Below, piece by piece: positions 15,207-20,001 of a DNA stretch of 27,164 nucleotides. The number at the start of each line of letters is the position of its first letter. Position 1 is the stretch's first letter. A program made the translations under genes and the position numbers. This DNA is from a virus: IMG/VR virus record IMGVR_UViG_3300006754_000126, positions 1 through 27,164 of that record; one strand, written 5' to 3'. Under the pieces are notes generated by a model that ran no database searches, was not told where the DNA came from, and worked only from the letters and a program-made list of their open reading frames with translations.

Positions 15207-16184
15207 ATGAAAAAAGAGCAATTTGATAAATTGGTTAAGCCAGTTTTAAACCAACTTGATAAAGGCATTATTCCTTGGGATAAACCTTGGGAATGTGAAT
15301 TTGAAGGTGGTGAATTGAGTTTTGGTGTTCAGCGTTCAGCGAGTACCAGCAAATTGTACAGTGGTTGGAATAGCATTGTTCTTCAGTGTATCGCTGACGA
15401 ACAAGGACATACTAACCGATTTTGGGCTACGTATTTACAAGCTCAGAAATTAGGTGCTCAGGTCAATAAAGGTGAAAAGGGAGCTACGGTTTTCTTTTGG
15501 AAAAAATCTACTTTTATAGTAGGTGAAAAAGACTGCACAAGTTGTCAAGGTCAGCCAGTTTATAAAGGCAAATCTTGTTCCAACTGTGAACCAACAAAAA
15601 AGTCCAGTTGGATCATAAAAACTTATACAGTTTTTAATTTTGATCAGTGCACGTTTGCTGAAGAGATTCCAGCGAAATTCTTACCTAAGCCTAAGCCTAA
15701 AAAGAAGGTCAAGCCGACTGATAAACGTAAAACTATCAAGAGGGCTGAAGACTTAGTTAAAAAGTATGCTGAGACGTTAGCTGGTGGACTTCGTCATGGT
15801 GGTAGCAGAGCATTTTATGTTCCTACAGCAGACCGAGTTCAATTACCTGAGCGTGATCAATTCAAATCAGATTCTTACTACTATAGAGTAGCTTTTCACG
15901 AGCTCACTCATTCAACTGGTCATAAGTCAAGACTCGATAGATTCAAAGACTTTAAAGATCATCGATTTGGTAGTGTAGAATACTCAAAAGAAGAATTAGT
16001 TGCAGAGCTTGGAGCTTGTGGACTGTCTTCTTACTTAAACATAGACCCAAAAGTAGAGCGTAAAAATTCTATATCTTATCTTCAGAGCTGGTCAAAAGCA
16101 CTAAAAGATAAGCCGAAGGAATTTATTTATGCATCTCAACAGGCTTTCAGAGGTGTGAATCACATCTTGAAAGTTGGGTCATAA
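15207..16184 (+). CDS. ArdC-like antirestriction protein with zinc ribbon
   Basis: A 325-aa protein. Residues 1-100 match the N-terminal ssDNA-binding domain of ArdC-type proteins (GIIPWDKPW, YSGWNSIVL, FWATYLQAQKLG, VNKGEKGATVFFWKK, later TYTVFNFDQC). Residues 205-325 are the zincin-like metallopeptidase domain: HELTH at 231-235 and ELVAELGA at 263-270 with the likely third ligand Glu267. Family knowledge: ArdC protects incoming DNA from host restriction. An unusual insertion at 110-127 (CTSC...CSNC) splits the N-domain and looks like a zinc ribbon. GGAG at 15197 favours the ATG at 15207 over 15195. tRNA-like elements flank the gene on both sides. Confidence 0.9.
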   Translation: MKKEQFDKLVKPVLNQLDKGIIPWDKPWECEFEGGELSFGVQRSASTSKLYSGWNSIVLQCIADEQGHTNRFWATYLQAQKLGAQVNKGEKGATVFFWKKSTFIVGEKDCTSCQGQPVYKGKSCSNCEPTKKSSWIIKTYTVFNFDQCTFAEEIPAKFLPKPKPKKKVKPTDKRKTIKRAEDLVKKYAETLAGGLRHGGSRAFYVPTADRVQLPERDQFKSDSYYYRVAFHELTHSTGHKSRLDRFKDFKDHRFGSVEYSKEELVAELGACGLSSYLNIDPKVERKNSISYLQSWSKALKDKPKEFIYASQQAFRGVNHILKVGS

Positions 16185-16187
16185 TGT

Positions 16188-16232
16188 AACTCAGTATGGT
16201 ACTTGGGCTGGTTCGATTCCAGCCCTGAGTTC
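16188..16232 (+). ncRNA. tRNA-like element 3
   Basis: AACTCAG (16188-16194) / CTGAGTT (16225-16231), a perfect 7-bp stem; linker TATGGTACTTG (16195-16205), whose TGGTA equals the usual tRNA D-loop sequence; T-stem GGCTGG (16206-16211) / CCAGCC (16219-16224); loop TTCGATT (16212-16218); unpaired C at 16232. It begins 3 nt after the ArdC-like stop. Both stems differ from elements 1 and 2 on both strands while keeping pairing. Confidence 0.9.
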
Positions 16233-16233
16233 T

Positions 16234-16248
16234 GTGACACAAAGTCAC
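16234..16248 (+). promoter_or_regulatory. 5' hairpin 3
   Basis: GTGAC (16234-16238), loop ACAAA, GTCAC (16244-16248). It is the shortest stem of the set (5 bp). It starts 1 nt after the unpaired C of element 3. A 31-nt unpaired leader ending AGGAGGTAAATC leads to the ATG at 16280. Confidence 0.72.
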
Positions 16249-16279
16249 TAACCCTAACCTTAAACATAGGAGGTAAATC

Positions 16280-16552
16280 ATGTACGATTTACAGACGTTA
16301 AAAGTTAAAAACCGTCCGCCTCAGGAAGTAGTTCTTGATGACTTTACAGCATCAATGATTGCTGATGGCTGTTGGGATTTAGCTGGAGTAAAAGTCTCTG
16401 AATTGGGTATTGATAAGGCTGAGAAAATATATCATAAAGCCTACCAGCACCTGATAGATACTGATCTCTGTTGGCAACTTCAGGGACGTATTGGACGAGA
16501 GGCTGTACACTTGATCAATCTTGGAGTATGTCATGCTAATACAAAAAAGTAA
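16280..16552 (+). CDS. Hypothetical protein, 90 aa
   Basis: A 90-aa protein starting MYDLQTLKVKNRPPQEVVLD after a strong AGGAGG. It is mostly helical (ASMIADGCWDLAGVKVSELG, then AEKIYHKAYQHLIDTDLCWQ), with three Cys and several Trp/His, no recognised domain and no membrane segment. Its 3' end overlaps the start of the histone-fold gene (16533) by 20 nt. Unlike the other junctions here, this one has no tRNA-like element, so the two proteins are probably made together by coupled translation and may act together. Confidence 0.75.
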   Translation: MYDLQTLKVKNRPPQEVVLDDFTASMIADGCWDLAGVKVSELGIDKAEKIYHKAYQHLIDTDLCWQLQGRIGREAVHLINLGVCHANTKK

Positions 16553-16883
16553 AATAAAGCAGTTGATAAACTCTAAGGGTCTGTCAGTTAGTGCCATATC
16601 TTATGATTCCATAGACCGACTGGTCTCTGAGGTCATAGATAAAGTGTGTTTAAACACTACTAACGACGGCATGAAAACCGTTATGCCACAGCATTGCCAC
16701 TTAAATCAGGCGGTAGCTAAAGCATCTGAAAGCGTTAAGCTGGAGAATGTAGAGCCTGAGATTAAGAAGATGTCTCAATATCTTCAAAAGTGGATCGATC
16801 ACAGGTTTGACGGTCATGTTACCCTTCACATTTCCCTGACCCGTTTTGCGAAAGGAGATGTACGAAGGTCTGACATAGGATAG
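16533..16883 (+). CDS. Probable histone-fold protein
   Basis: A 116-aa protein. Residues 4-55 (SKIKQLINSKGLSVSAISYD, then RLVSEVIDKVC, then GMKTVMPQHC) follow the histone fold: a short first helix with K-x-K-x-L, loop, long central helix beginning near SYDSIDRL, and a final loop with the KTVMP motif usual in bacterial and archaeal histones and related DUF1931-like proteins. The remaining 60 residues are a helical and beta tail without known match. Such proteins bind DNA as dimers; a role in compacting or masking phage or host DNA is inferred. ATG 16533, after GGAG, is preferred to TTG 16521. The stop TAG lies inside tRNA-like element 4. Confidence 0.65.
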   Translation: MLIQKSKIKQLINSKGLSVSAISYDSIDRLVSEVIDKVCLNTTNDGMKTVMPQHCHLNQAVAKASESVKLENVEPEIKKMSQYLQKWIDHRFDGHVTLHISLTRFAKGDVRRSDIG

Positions 16884-16921
16884 TTTGGAATTTGGGGAGG
16901 TTCGATTCCTCCCCTATCCTC
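16877..16921 (+). ncRNA. tRNA-like element 4 (contains a stop codon)
   Basis: AGGATAG (16877-16883) / CTATCCT (16914-16920), perfect 7 bp; linker TTTGGAATTTG (16884-16894); T-stem GGGAGG (16895-16900) / CCTCCC (16908-16913); loop TTCGATT (16901-16907); unpaired C at 16921. The stop codon TAG of the histone-fold gene is bases 5-7 of the acceptor strand, so the final codons of that gene and the RNA element share sequence. Confidence 0.9.
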
Positions 16922-16939
16922 AAGGACAATTAAGTCCTT
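16922..16939 (+). promoter_or_regulatory. 5' hairpin 4
   Basis: AAGGAC (16922-16927), loop AATTAA, GTCCTT (16934-16939), directly after the unpaired C of element 4. The leader ACACAAACAGGAGTAATT that follows is identical to the one after hairpin 5. Confidence 0.85.
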
Positions 16940-16957
16940 ACACAAACAGGAGTAATT

Positions 16958-17158
16958 ATGAAAACCAAAAGAAAAGCTAAATGGGAAAAGGTATTAACCT
17001 TAACCGAATTAAAGCATTTACGTGAAAACACAGATGGGACATTACGTGGTGCAAAAGCAACTTTTCAATTTCAAAAGAAACTAAGAGATAAAACGGGAAG
17101 TTTAGAGCCTTGTTGGGATTGTAAATTTATCGCAGATAAGTTAGGTGAGCCTACGTAA
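16958..17158 (+). CDS. Small CxxC protein, 66 aa
   Basis: A 66-aa basic protein starting MKTKRKAKWEKVLTLTELKH after ACAGGAGTAATT. Charged helical body (LRENTDGTLRGAKATFQFQK) and one CWDC pair at residues ~52-55 near the C-terminus that could take part in metal binding or a disulphide; with only two Cys, a full zinc site would need a partner. No family recognised. It is a single-gene unit framed by tRNA-like modules on both sides. Confidence 0.75.
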   Translation: MKTKRKAKWEKVLTLTELKHLRENTDGTLRGAKATFQFQKKLRDKTGSLEPCWDCKFIADKLGEPT

Positions 17159-17173
17159 ATGATTATAAAAAAA

Positions 17174-17219
17174 AGGGTAGCTTGGTAGCTTGGGAAGGTT
17201 CAATTCTTTCCCTACCCTC
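17174..17219 (+). ncRNA. tRNA-like element 5 (TTCAATT loop)
   Basis: AGGGTAG (17174-17180) / CTACCCT (17212-17218), perfect 7 bp; linker CTTGGTAGCTTG (17181-17192, 12 nt) with a tRNA-like TTGGTA; T-stem GGAAGG (17193-17198) / CTTTCC (17206-17211) with one G-U; loop TTCAATT (17199-17205), the other common tRNA T-loop form; unpaired C at 17219. AGC and GCT at 17179-17190 could form a 3-bp D-stem-like hairpin around TTGGTA. It lies 15 nt after the preceding stop, behind an A-run. Confidence 0.9.
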
Positions 17220-17237
17220 AAAGGCAATTAAGCCTTT
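17220..17237 (+). promoter_or_regulatory. 5' hairpin 5
   Basis: AAAGGC (17220-17225), loop AATTAA, GCCTTT (17232-17237). It begins right after the unpaired C of element 5. The stem differs from hairpin 4 by paired changes, while the loop and following leader are identical. Confidence 0.85.
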
Positions 17238-17255
17238 ACACAAACAGGAGTAATT

Positions 17256-17486
17256 ATGGAAAATGTAAAACACTTCCAAGTAAAAGAAAAGACTATCAAA
17301 GGAATCACAGGATTTCAAATCCAATGGTTTCAAGAAAGTTATTTTACTAATAATGGGTTCAAGGCTGATTGGCACGATGTTGAGGACGGCTGGTTCGTCG
17401 ATAGAGACAAAGCCTGTGATCGAGCAATGGACTTAGAGTATGAAAGTGAGGAACTAAGGTATGAAAGTGAGGGACTAAATGGATAG
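17256..17486 (+). CDS. Hypothetical protein, 76 aa, with C-terminal repeat
   Basis: A 76-aa acidic protein starting MENVKHFQVKEKTIKGITGF. It has a beta-like N-terminal half rich in aromatic residues (FQIQWFQESYFTNNGFKADW, then DGWFVDRDKACD) and ends in a duplicated motif YESEELR / YESEGLN. The DNA has two 21-nt copies of TATGAAAGTGAGGRACTAADR (17439-17459 and 17460-17480). The second copy supplies the GAGGGAC ribosome binding site of the next gene, whose ATG overlaps this stop by 8 nt. No family recognised. Confidence 0.75.
   Translation: MENVKHFQVKEKTIKGITGFQIQWFQESYFTNNGFKADWHDVEDGWFVDRDKACDRAMDLEYESEELRYESEGLNG
17439..17480 (+). repeat. 21-nt direct repeat, two copies
   Basis: TATGAAAGTGAGGAACTAAGG is followed at once by TATGAAAGTGAGGGACTAAAT (17460-17480). 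The in-frame copies extend the C-terminus of the 76-aa protein, and the second serves as ribosome binding region for the gene at 17479. A recent tandem duplication is the simplest explanation. Confidence 0.85.
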
Positions 17487-17910
17487 AGGTGACTATATCA
17501 CAAGCTGGTTAGCAACTGAAGATGATGATGATGTTTACCCTTGGAAACAAGCAATACTGATCACATATGGTGAAGGTGGATATCACAAAACAGAGTGGAT
17601 GTTAAGACGAGAAGATATTATTGAACGCAATAAAGTCTCAGGAATAACGGAAGAAGATAGAATAAAGGCGGAAGGTTTGGCGATTCAATTATCAGTTAAA
17701 GAAGAAACTGAATGGGCAAAAGCGAAAAAGGAATACGACCAGCATGAGTCTTTGAAGTTTATACATTCCATTTTAAGTGGGATAAGAAGAAAACGACGAA
17801 GAACCATTAATGATGCTGAGTGGGATAAAGCAATAAAGTCTTTGAATCGTATTCAAAAAGACCTTGAAGAAAGAGAGGTGATAAATGCCGATGATAAAGC
17901 CACAGGCTAA
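17479..17910 (+). CDS. Hypothetical protein, 143 aa
   Basis: A 143-aa protein starting MDRGDYITSWLATEDDDDVY. The N-terminal half has an acidic patch and aromatic residues (YPWKQAILITYGEGGYHKTE). The C-terminal half is a charged helix likely to form a coiled coil (EETEWAKAKKEYDQHESLKF, then IRRKRRRTINDAEWDKAIKS). No catalytic motif is apparent. It overlaps the genes on both sides (8 nt and 26 nt), and neither junction has a tRNA-like element. This suggests the last three genes of the operon stay on one mRNA and are translated together. Confidence 0.75.
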   Translation: MDRGDYITSWLATEDDDDVYPWKQAILITYGEGGYHKTEWMLRREDIIERNKVSGITEEDRIKAEGLAIQLSVKEETEWAKAKKEYDQHESLKFIHSILSGIRRKRRRTINDAEWDKAIKSLNRIQKDLEEREVINADDKATG

Positions 17911-18082
17911 GACGATTCGGGCGGTGGTGACTAAGCCATTAGAAGATATGTTAAAAGTACGTGCAGTTCAAATGGGAACTAGCAAGGAAAAGCTGATTGG
18001 ACACATTCTAAAAGAGTGGTGCAGTCGAGCAAACACACAATCTGATGAGTTTAATCAAGCCCGAAGTGAATTACATAGGTAA
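17885..18082 (+). CDS. Ribbon-helix-helix-like DNA-binding protein
   Basis: A 65-aa protein. Residues 8-46 (KTIRAVVTKPLEDMLKVRAV, then MGTSKEKLIGHILKEWC) have the order of a ribbon-helix-helix domain of the Arc/MetJ/CopG type: a short strand with alternating residues, then a helix, a turn at MGTS, and a second helix. Such proteins bind DNA as dimers and usually repress their own operon. It is the last gene before the terminator at 18087, so it could feed back on the divergent control region at 14223-14271. The start codon is at 17885 or 17891 (GAGAGGTGATAA precedes). Targets unknown. Confidence 0.7.
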   Translation: MPMIKPQAKTIRAVVTKPLEDMLKVRAVQMGTSKEKLIGHILKEWCSRANTQSDEFNQARSELHR

Positions 18083-18086
18083 ACAG

Positions 18087-18124
18087 AAAGCCCCCTTAGG
18101 AGAAATCCTTTGGGGGCTTTTTTT
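18087..18124. terminator. Strong bidirectional intrinsic terminator
   Basis: AAAGCCCCC (18087-18095) pairs with GGGGGCTTT (18112-18120), enclosing AGGA-GAAA-TCCT with a GNRA loop; a run of seven T follows to 18124. It ends the rightward accessory operon 4 nt after the stop at 18082. Read leftwards it is followed by CTTTCTGTTT, so it may also stop the converging replication operon. Confidence 0.93.
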
Positions 18125-18188
18125 ATTTATACGCCAGTCAACCTAAACGCCAATCCAAGTCAATCAAGGATAATCCACATTCTGTCTA

Positions 18189-18515
18189 TCACCCTTTCAT
18201 GCGTATAAATTCTTTTCTCATTCTTCTTAGAGCCTCTTCCAACTGGCTGGGGCTACAATAAACATAGCCCTGTTTACGATACTCAATATCCCTGACCACA
18301 CTCTCAACGCAAGACATTGCATACTTGACCCCCACGCCATCAGGATAATCCTGTTGAGCAATTGCGATTCGACTAATAACAGTCTGCCAAGACTTTTGGT
18401 CAGAGTAATCAATCCTGAAATCAAAGATGTCTCCTGAAATATTACGCTGTTTAAACGCACTACTTTGACGATATCGTACTCGCTTTCGTCGTAGACCATC
18501 ACGCTTTCCACTCAT
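18189..18515 (-). CDS. Hypothetical protein, end of replication operon
   Basis: A 108-aa basic protein starting MSGKRDGLRRKRVRYRQSSA. The Arg-rich N-terminus suggests nucleic-acid contact; the rest is mixed helix and strand (KSWQTVISRIAIAQQDYPDG, then SQLEEALRRMRKEFIRMKG). No recognised domain. The start overlaps the 3' end of the Nmad1-like gene by 17 nt. It is the last gene of the leftward replication operon; about 60 nt without a gene lie between its stop and the shared terminator. Confidence 0.7.
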   Translation of the reverse strand: MSGKRDGLRRKRVRYRQSSAFKQRNISGDIFDFRIDYSDQKSWQTVISRIAIAQQDYPDGVGVKYAMSCVESVVRDIEYRKQGYVYCSPSQLEEALRRMRKEFIRMKG

Positions 18516-18840
18516 CCTTTAATACCGTGTTAAAGATTGCTCCATAATTTGTTATATCCTGTGCCGTATCAACTAGGCTCTCGTTATTTGCATTCTGTTC
18601 TTTTGATAATATATTTAATAGTCTCTGAATCTTGTCATTCAGGCGAATAGCTACTCCTAGTAGAGCCAGTTGTTTATTGCCATTCATTCCTATATTACCC
18701 ATACCATAGTCCATCTGCTTTTTAGCCATCAAATTAAAGCATTCATTCATGTGAGTCTTAACGCTATTCATAAGAGTTGGATACTCTCTCATCATGTGTT
18801 CAGTTACGTCTAGTGAACTGTCTTTTACATCCTTCTTCAT
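18499..18840 (-). CDS. Nmad1/DUF1599-like nucleotide-modification-associated protein
   Basis: A 113-aa protein. I chose the ATG at 18840 (MKKDVKDSSLDVTEHMMREY) because AGGAAAGAGAAG precedes it, although the frame is open to 18981. Residues ~35-105 contain MAKKQMDYGMGNIG, LLGVAIRLNDKIQRLLNIL and ESLVDTAQDITNYGAIF. This set of signatures belongs to the Nmad1/DUF1599 family, helical proteins related in style to MazG-type nucleotide hydrolases and often found in phage genomes with nucleotide metabolism. It may act on a nucleotide pool; no modified-base pathway is visible in this window. It overlaps both neighbours. Confidence 0.75.
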   Translation of the reverse strand: MKKDVKDSSLDVTEHMMREYPTLMNSVKTHMNECFNLMAKKQMDYGMGNIGMNGNKQLALLGVAIRLNDKIQRLLNILSKEQNANNESLVDTAQDITNYGAIFNTVLKDEWKA

Positions 18841-19105
18841 GGTCTTCTCTTTCCTTTCCATATTTAGGGAAATTGGGATATACGTCACCATAGACTTTGT
18901 CGTATACGTTTCCGCATCCTTTACACCATACGAGATGTTTGTCTCCCAAACTTTTGTCATAATTAATACTTGCGACTCCATCAGGCTTAACCTCCTGAAC
19001 TACGCTCTTATTGAGCTGGTCAAGTACCCATTGAATGCTTAGTCTTTTTGTCCATTTTTTCGATCCTTTTTTCGATCCTCTTTTCGACCCTCTTTTACCA
19101 TCCAT
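18800..19105 (-). CDS. Basic zinc-motif protein with KRGS repeat
   Basis: A 101-aa protein. The N-terminus (DGKRGSKRGSKKGSKK) is a run of four-residue repeats encoded by a 12-nt tandem repeat. Residues ~57-68 (HLVWCKGCGNVY) and ~89-94 (DHEEGCKR) hold a CxxC pair and later His/Cys that could bind zinc. GTGGAG precedes the ATG at 19105 by about 9 nt. It overlaps the upstream gene by 67 nt, in another frame, across the repeat. A small DNA- or RNA-binding protein is likely; no family match is evident. Confidence 0.65.
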   Translation of the reverse strand: MDGKRGSKRGSKKGSKKWTKRLSIQWVLDQLNKSVVQEVKPDGVASINYDKSLGDKHLVWCKGCGNVYDKVYGDVYPNFPKYGKEREDHEEGCKRQFTRRN

Positions 19106-19251
19106 AGTTGTATCTCCACAGCTTTTAGCCTATCCACCAGTCTCTCAATGGGTCTACCTCTTTTTGCATTCTCTAAAATCATTTTCTTATACGTGCCACG
19201 CACATATGTCAAATTACTCTCAAGTGTTTTCAGTTCTGCTAATTTCTCCAT
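19039..19251 (-). CDS. Hypothetical helical protein with basic repeat tail
   Basis: A 70-aa protein starting MEKLAELKTLESNLTYVRGT, with AAGGTGGCA directly before the ATG at 19251. It is almost wholly helical and charged, probably a coiled coil (ERLVDRLKAVEIQLWMVK), ending in a KEDRKKDRKNGQKD tail. The tail is encoded by the same 12-nt tandem repeat that encodes KRGS repeats in the overlapping downstream gene. No known family. It overlaps the gene at 19220-19417 by 32 nt. Confidence 0.65.
   Translation of the reverse strand: MEKLAELKTLESNLTYVRGTYKKMILENAKRGRPIERLVDRLKAVEIQLWMVKEGRKEDRKKDRKNGQKD
19055..19096. repeat. 12-nt tandem repeat, about 3.5 copies, dual-coding
   Basis: TTTTTTCGATCC, TTTTTTCGATCC, TCTTTTCGACCC, then TCTTTT. 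On the minus strand it is read in two frames by overlapping genes, giving KRGSKRGSKKGSKK in one and GRKEDRKKDRKN in the other. Both products are strongly charged. Confidence 0.85.
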
Positions 19252-19417
19252 TGCCACCTTCTGTTCCAATTAATAATAACTCTCGTTGCATCTTACTGGC
19301 GATCTTGAAGTGTTCATCAGTTACGATGCTAGGATATTTAAATCCATACTTCTCAAACACCTGAAGTGCTAGTAATAAGACCTCAAGTCCCCCTTTTGGA
19401 ATCTTATACTCTTCCAT
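19220..19417 (-). CDS. Hypothetical protein, 65 aa
   Basis: A 65-aa protein starting MEEYKIPKGGLEVLLLALQV. Helical with a hydrophobic N-terminal helix (GLEVLLLALQVFEKYGF), then TDEHFKIASKMQRELLLIG and a polar tail. The hydrophobic helix is short and holds charges nearby, so I think it is soluble rather than membrane-bound. It overlaps the HNH gene by 14 nt and the next gene by 32 nt. No recognised domain. Confidence 0.68.
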   Translation of the reverse strand: MEEYKIPKGGLEVLLLALQVFEKYGFKYPSIVTDEHFKIASKMQRELLLIGTEGGNGEISRTENT

Positions 19418-19823
19418 TTTTTAACTCCTTTATAAGGATTTTAATTCTTTCTCTTTCCTTTTGTTCATATTTTTTATCTATTCTTCTCGTTCTTTTTTCT
19501 GCATACTGGTCTTTGACGTATAGTATTTCATATACGGTAAAGTGCTGATGAAGTAGCCATATGGAACGAAAAGGATGACTATCAATCCACAGGTGACACC
19601 CACTACAGAGAGCAAGACAGTTATACTCATTCCAGCGAGTAGGAATATGACCACGACCATAGCCAATATGACAGCAGTGAAGTTTTCTAGACTCCTTACC
19701 ATTATTCTTGTCAAACTCTTTATCACACTTTGGGTGCTGACACTTCCAGTCAGCCCTTTCCCTGATGTAGTTGCTGAATAGTGTGTCCGTCCATGTTCTT
19801 TTGATCCTTTTCTTGAAGTACAT
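19404..19823 (-). CDS. HNH endonuclease-like (NinG-type) protein
   Basis: A 139-aa protein. The zinc/HNH module runs from CQHPKC (residues 28-33) through LHCCHIGYGRGHIPTRW (48-64), NCLALCSGCH (68-77) to H83. This order, C-x4-C ... HCxH ... RW...N...LC-x2-CH...H, is close to lambda NinG-like recombination nucleases and other phage HNH proteins. The C-terminal 50 residues are a basic helix (EKRTRRIDKKYEQKERERIK). Expected role: structure-specific cutting of recombination intermediates, in line with the two PD-(D/E)XK nucleases in the same operon. Start ATG 19823 with GGAGAAAGAA upstream; it overlaps the previous gene by 74 nt. Confidence 0.8.
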   Translation of the reverse strand: MYFKKRIKRTWTDTLFSNYIRERADWKCQHPKCDKEFDKNNGKESRKLHCCHIGYGRGHIPTRWNEYNCLALCSGCHLWIDSHPFRSIWLLHQHFTVYEILYVKDQYAEKRTRRIDKKYEQKERERIKILIKELKNGRV

Positions 19824-20001
19824 CTAATTCTTTCTCCATCTCATCATAGTTTTGCTGATGATGTTGAATCAACCCCCTACTTCCCTCACCCAGTTTAAGT
19901 CTCAGTATCTCTATTTGTAATTTTCTCAAGTTCTTTTCTAAGTTCATTTTCTTCCAATGTATTAGTGTATCTGTAATTTCTTCTTTGCTTGGTTTCGCCA
20001 T
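19750..20001 (-). CDS. Hypothetical coiled-coil protein, 83 aa
   Basis: An 83-aa protein starting MAKPSKEEITDTLIHWKKMN. I prefer ATG 20001 to the upstream in-frame ATG at 20016. Almost all of it is a charged amphipathic helix (LRKLQIEILRLKLGEGSRG, then NYDEMEKELDVLQEKDQKNM) likely to form a coiled coil. It shares 107 nt with the end of the zinc-motif gene at 19895-20497 in another frame, and its 3' end overlaps the HNH gene. Such long overlaps lower my confidence. No family recognised. Confidence 0.55.
   Translation of the reverse strand: MAKPSKEEITDTLIHWKKMNLEKNLRKLQIEILRLKLGEGSRGLIQHHQQNYDEMEKELDVLQEKDQKNMDGHTIQQLHQGKG

Noticed and set aside
16521-16532. TTG start for the histone-fold gene
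   Set aside because: GGAG at 16523-16526 is correctly spaced for the ATG at 16533 and would lie inside the frame if TTG were used.
14820-17219. Complete tRNA genes at the intergenic elements
   Set aside because: Acceptor and T-arm are present, but only 11-12 nt lie between them; there is no room for an anticodon arm, and no CCA is encoded.
14820-17219. Rho-independent terminators between the plus-strand genes
   Set aside because: The GC-rich stems are not followed by a T-run; each is followed by another hairpin and a ribosome binding site.
17163-17375. Minus-strand frame of 70 codons across tRNA-like element 5
   Set aside because: Opposes a well-supported plus-strand gene and RNA element and has no ribosome binding site.
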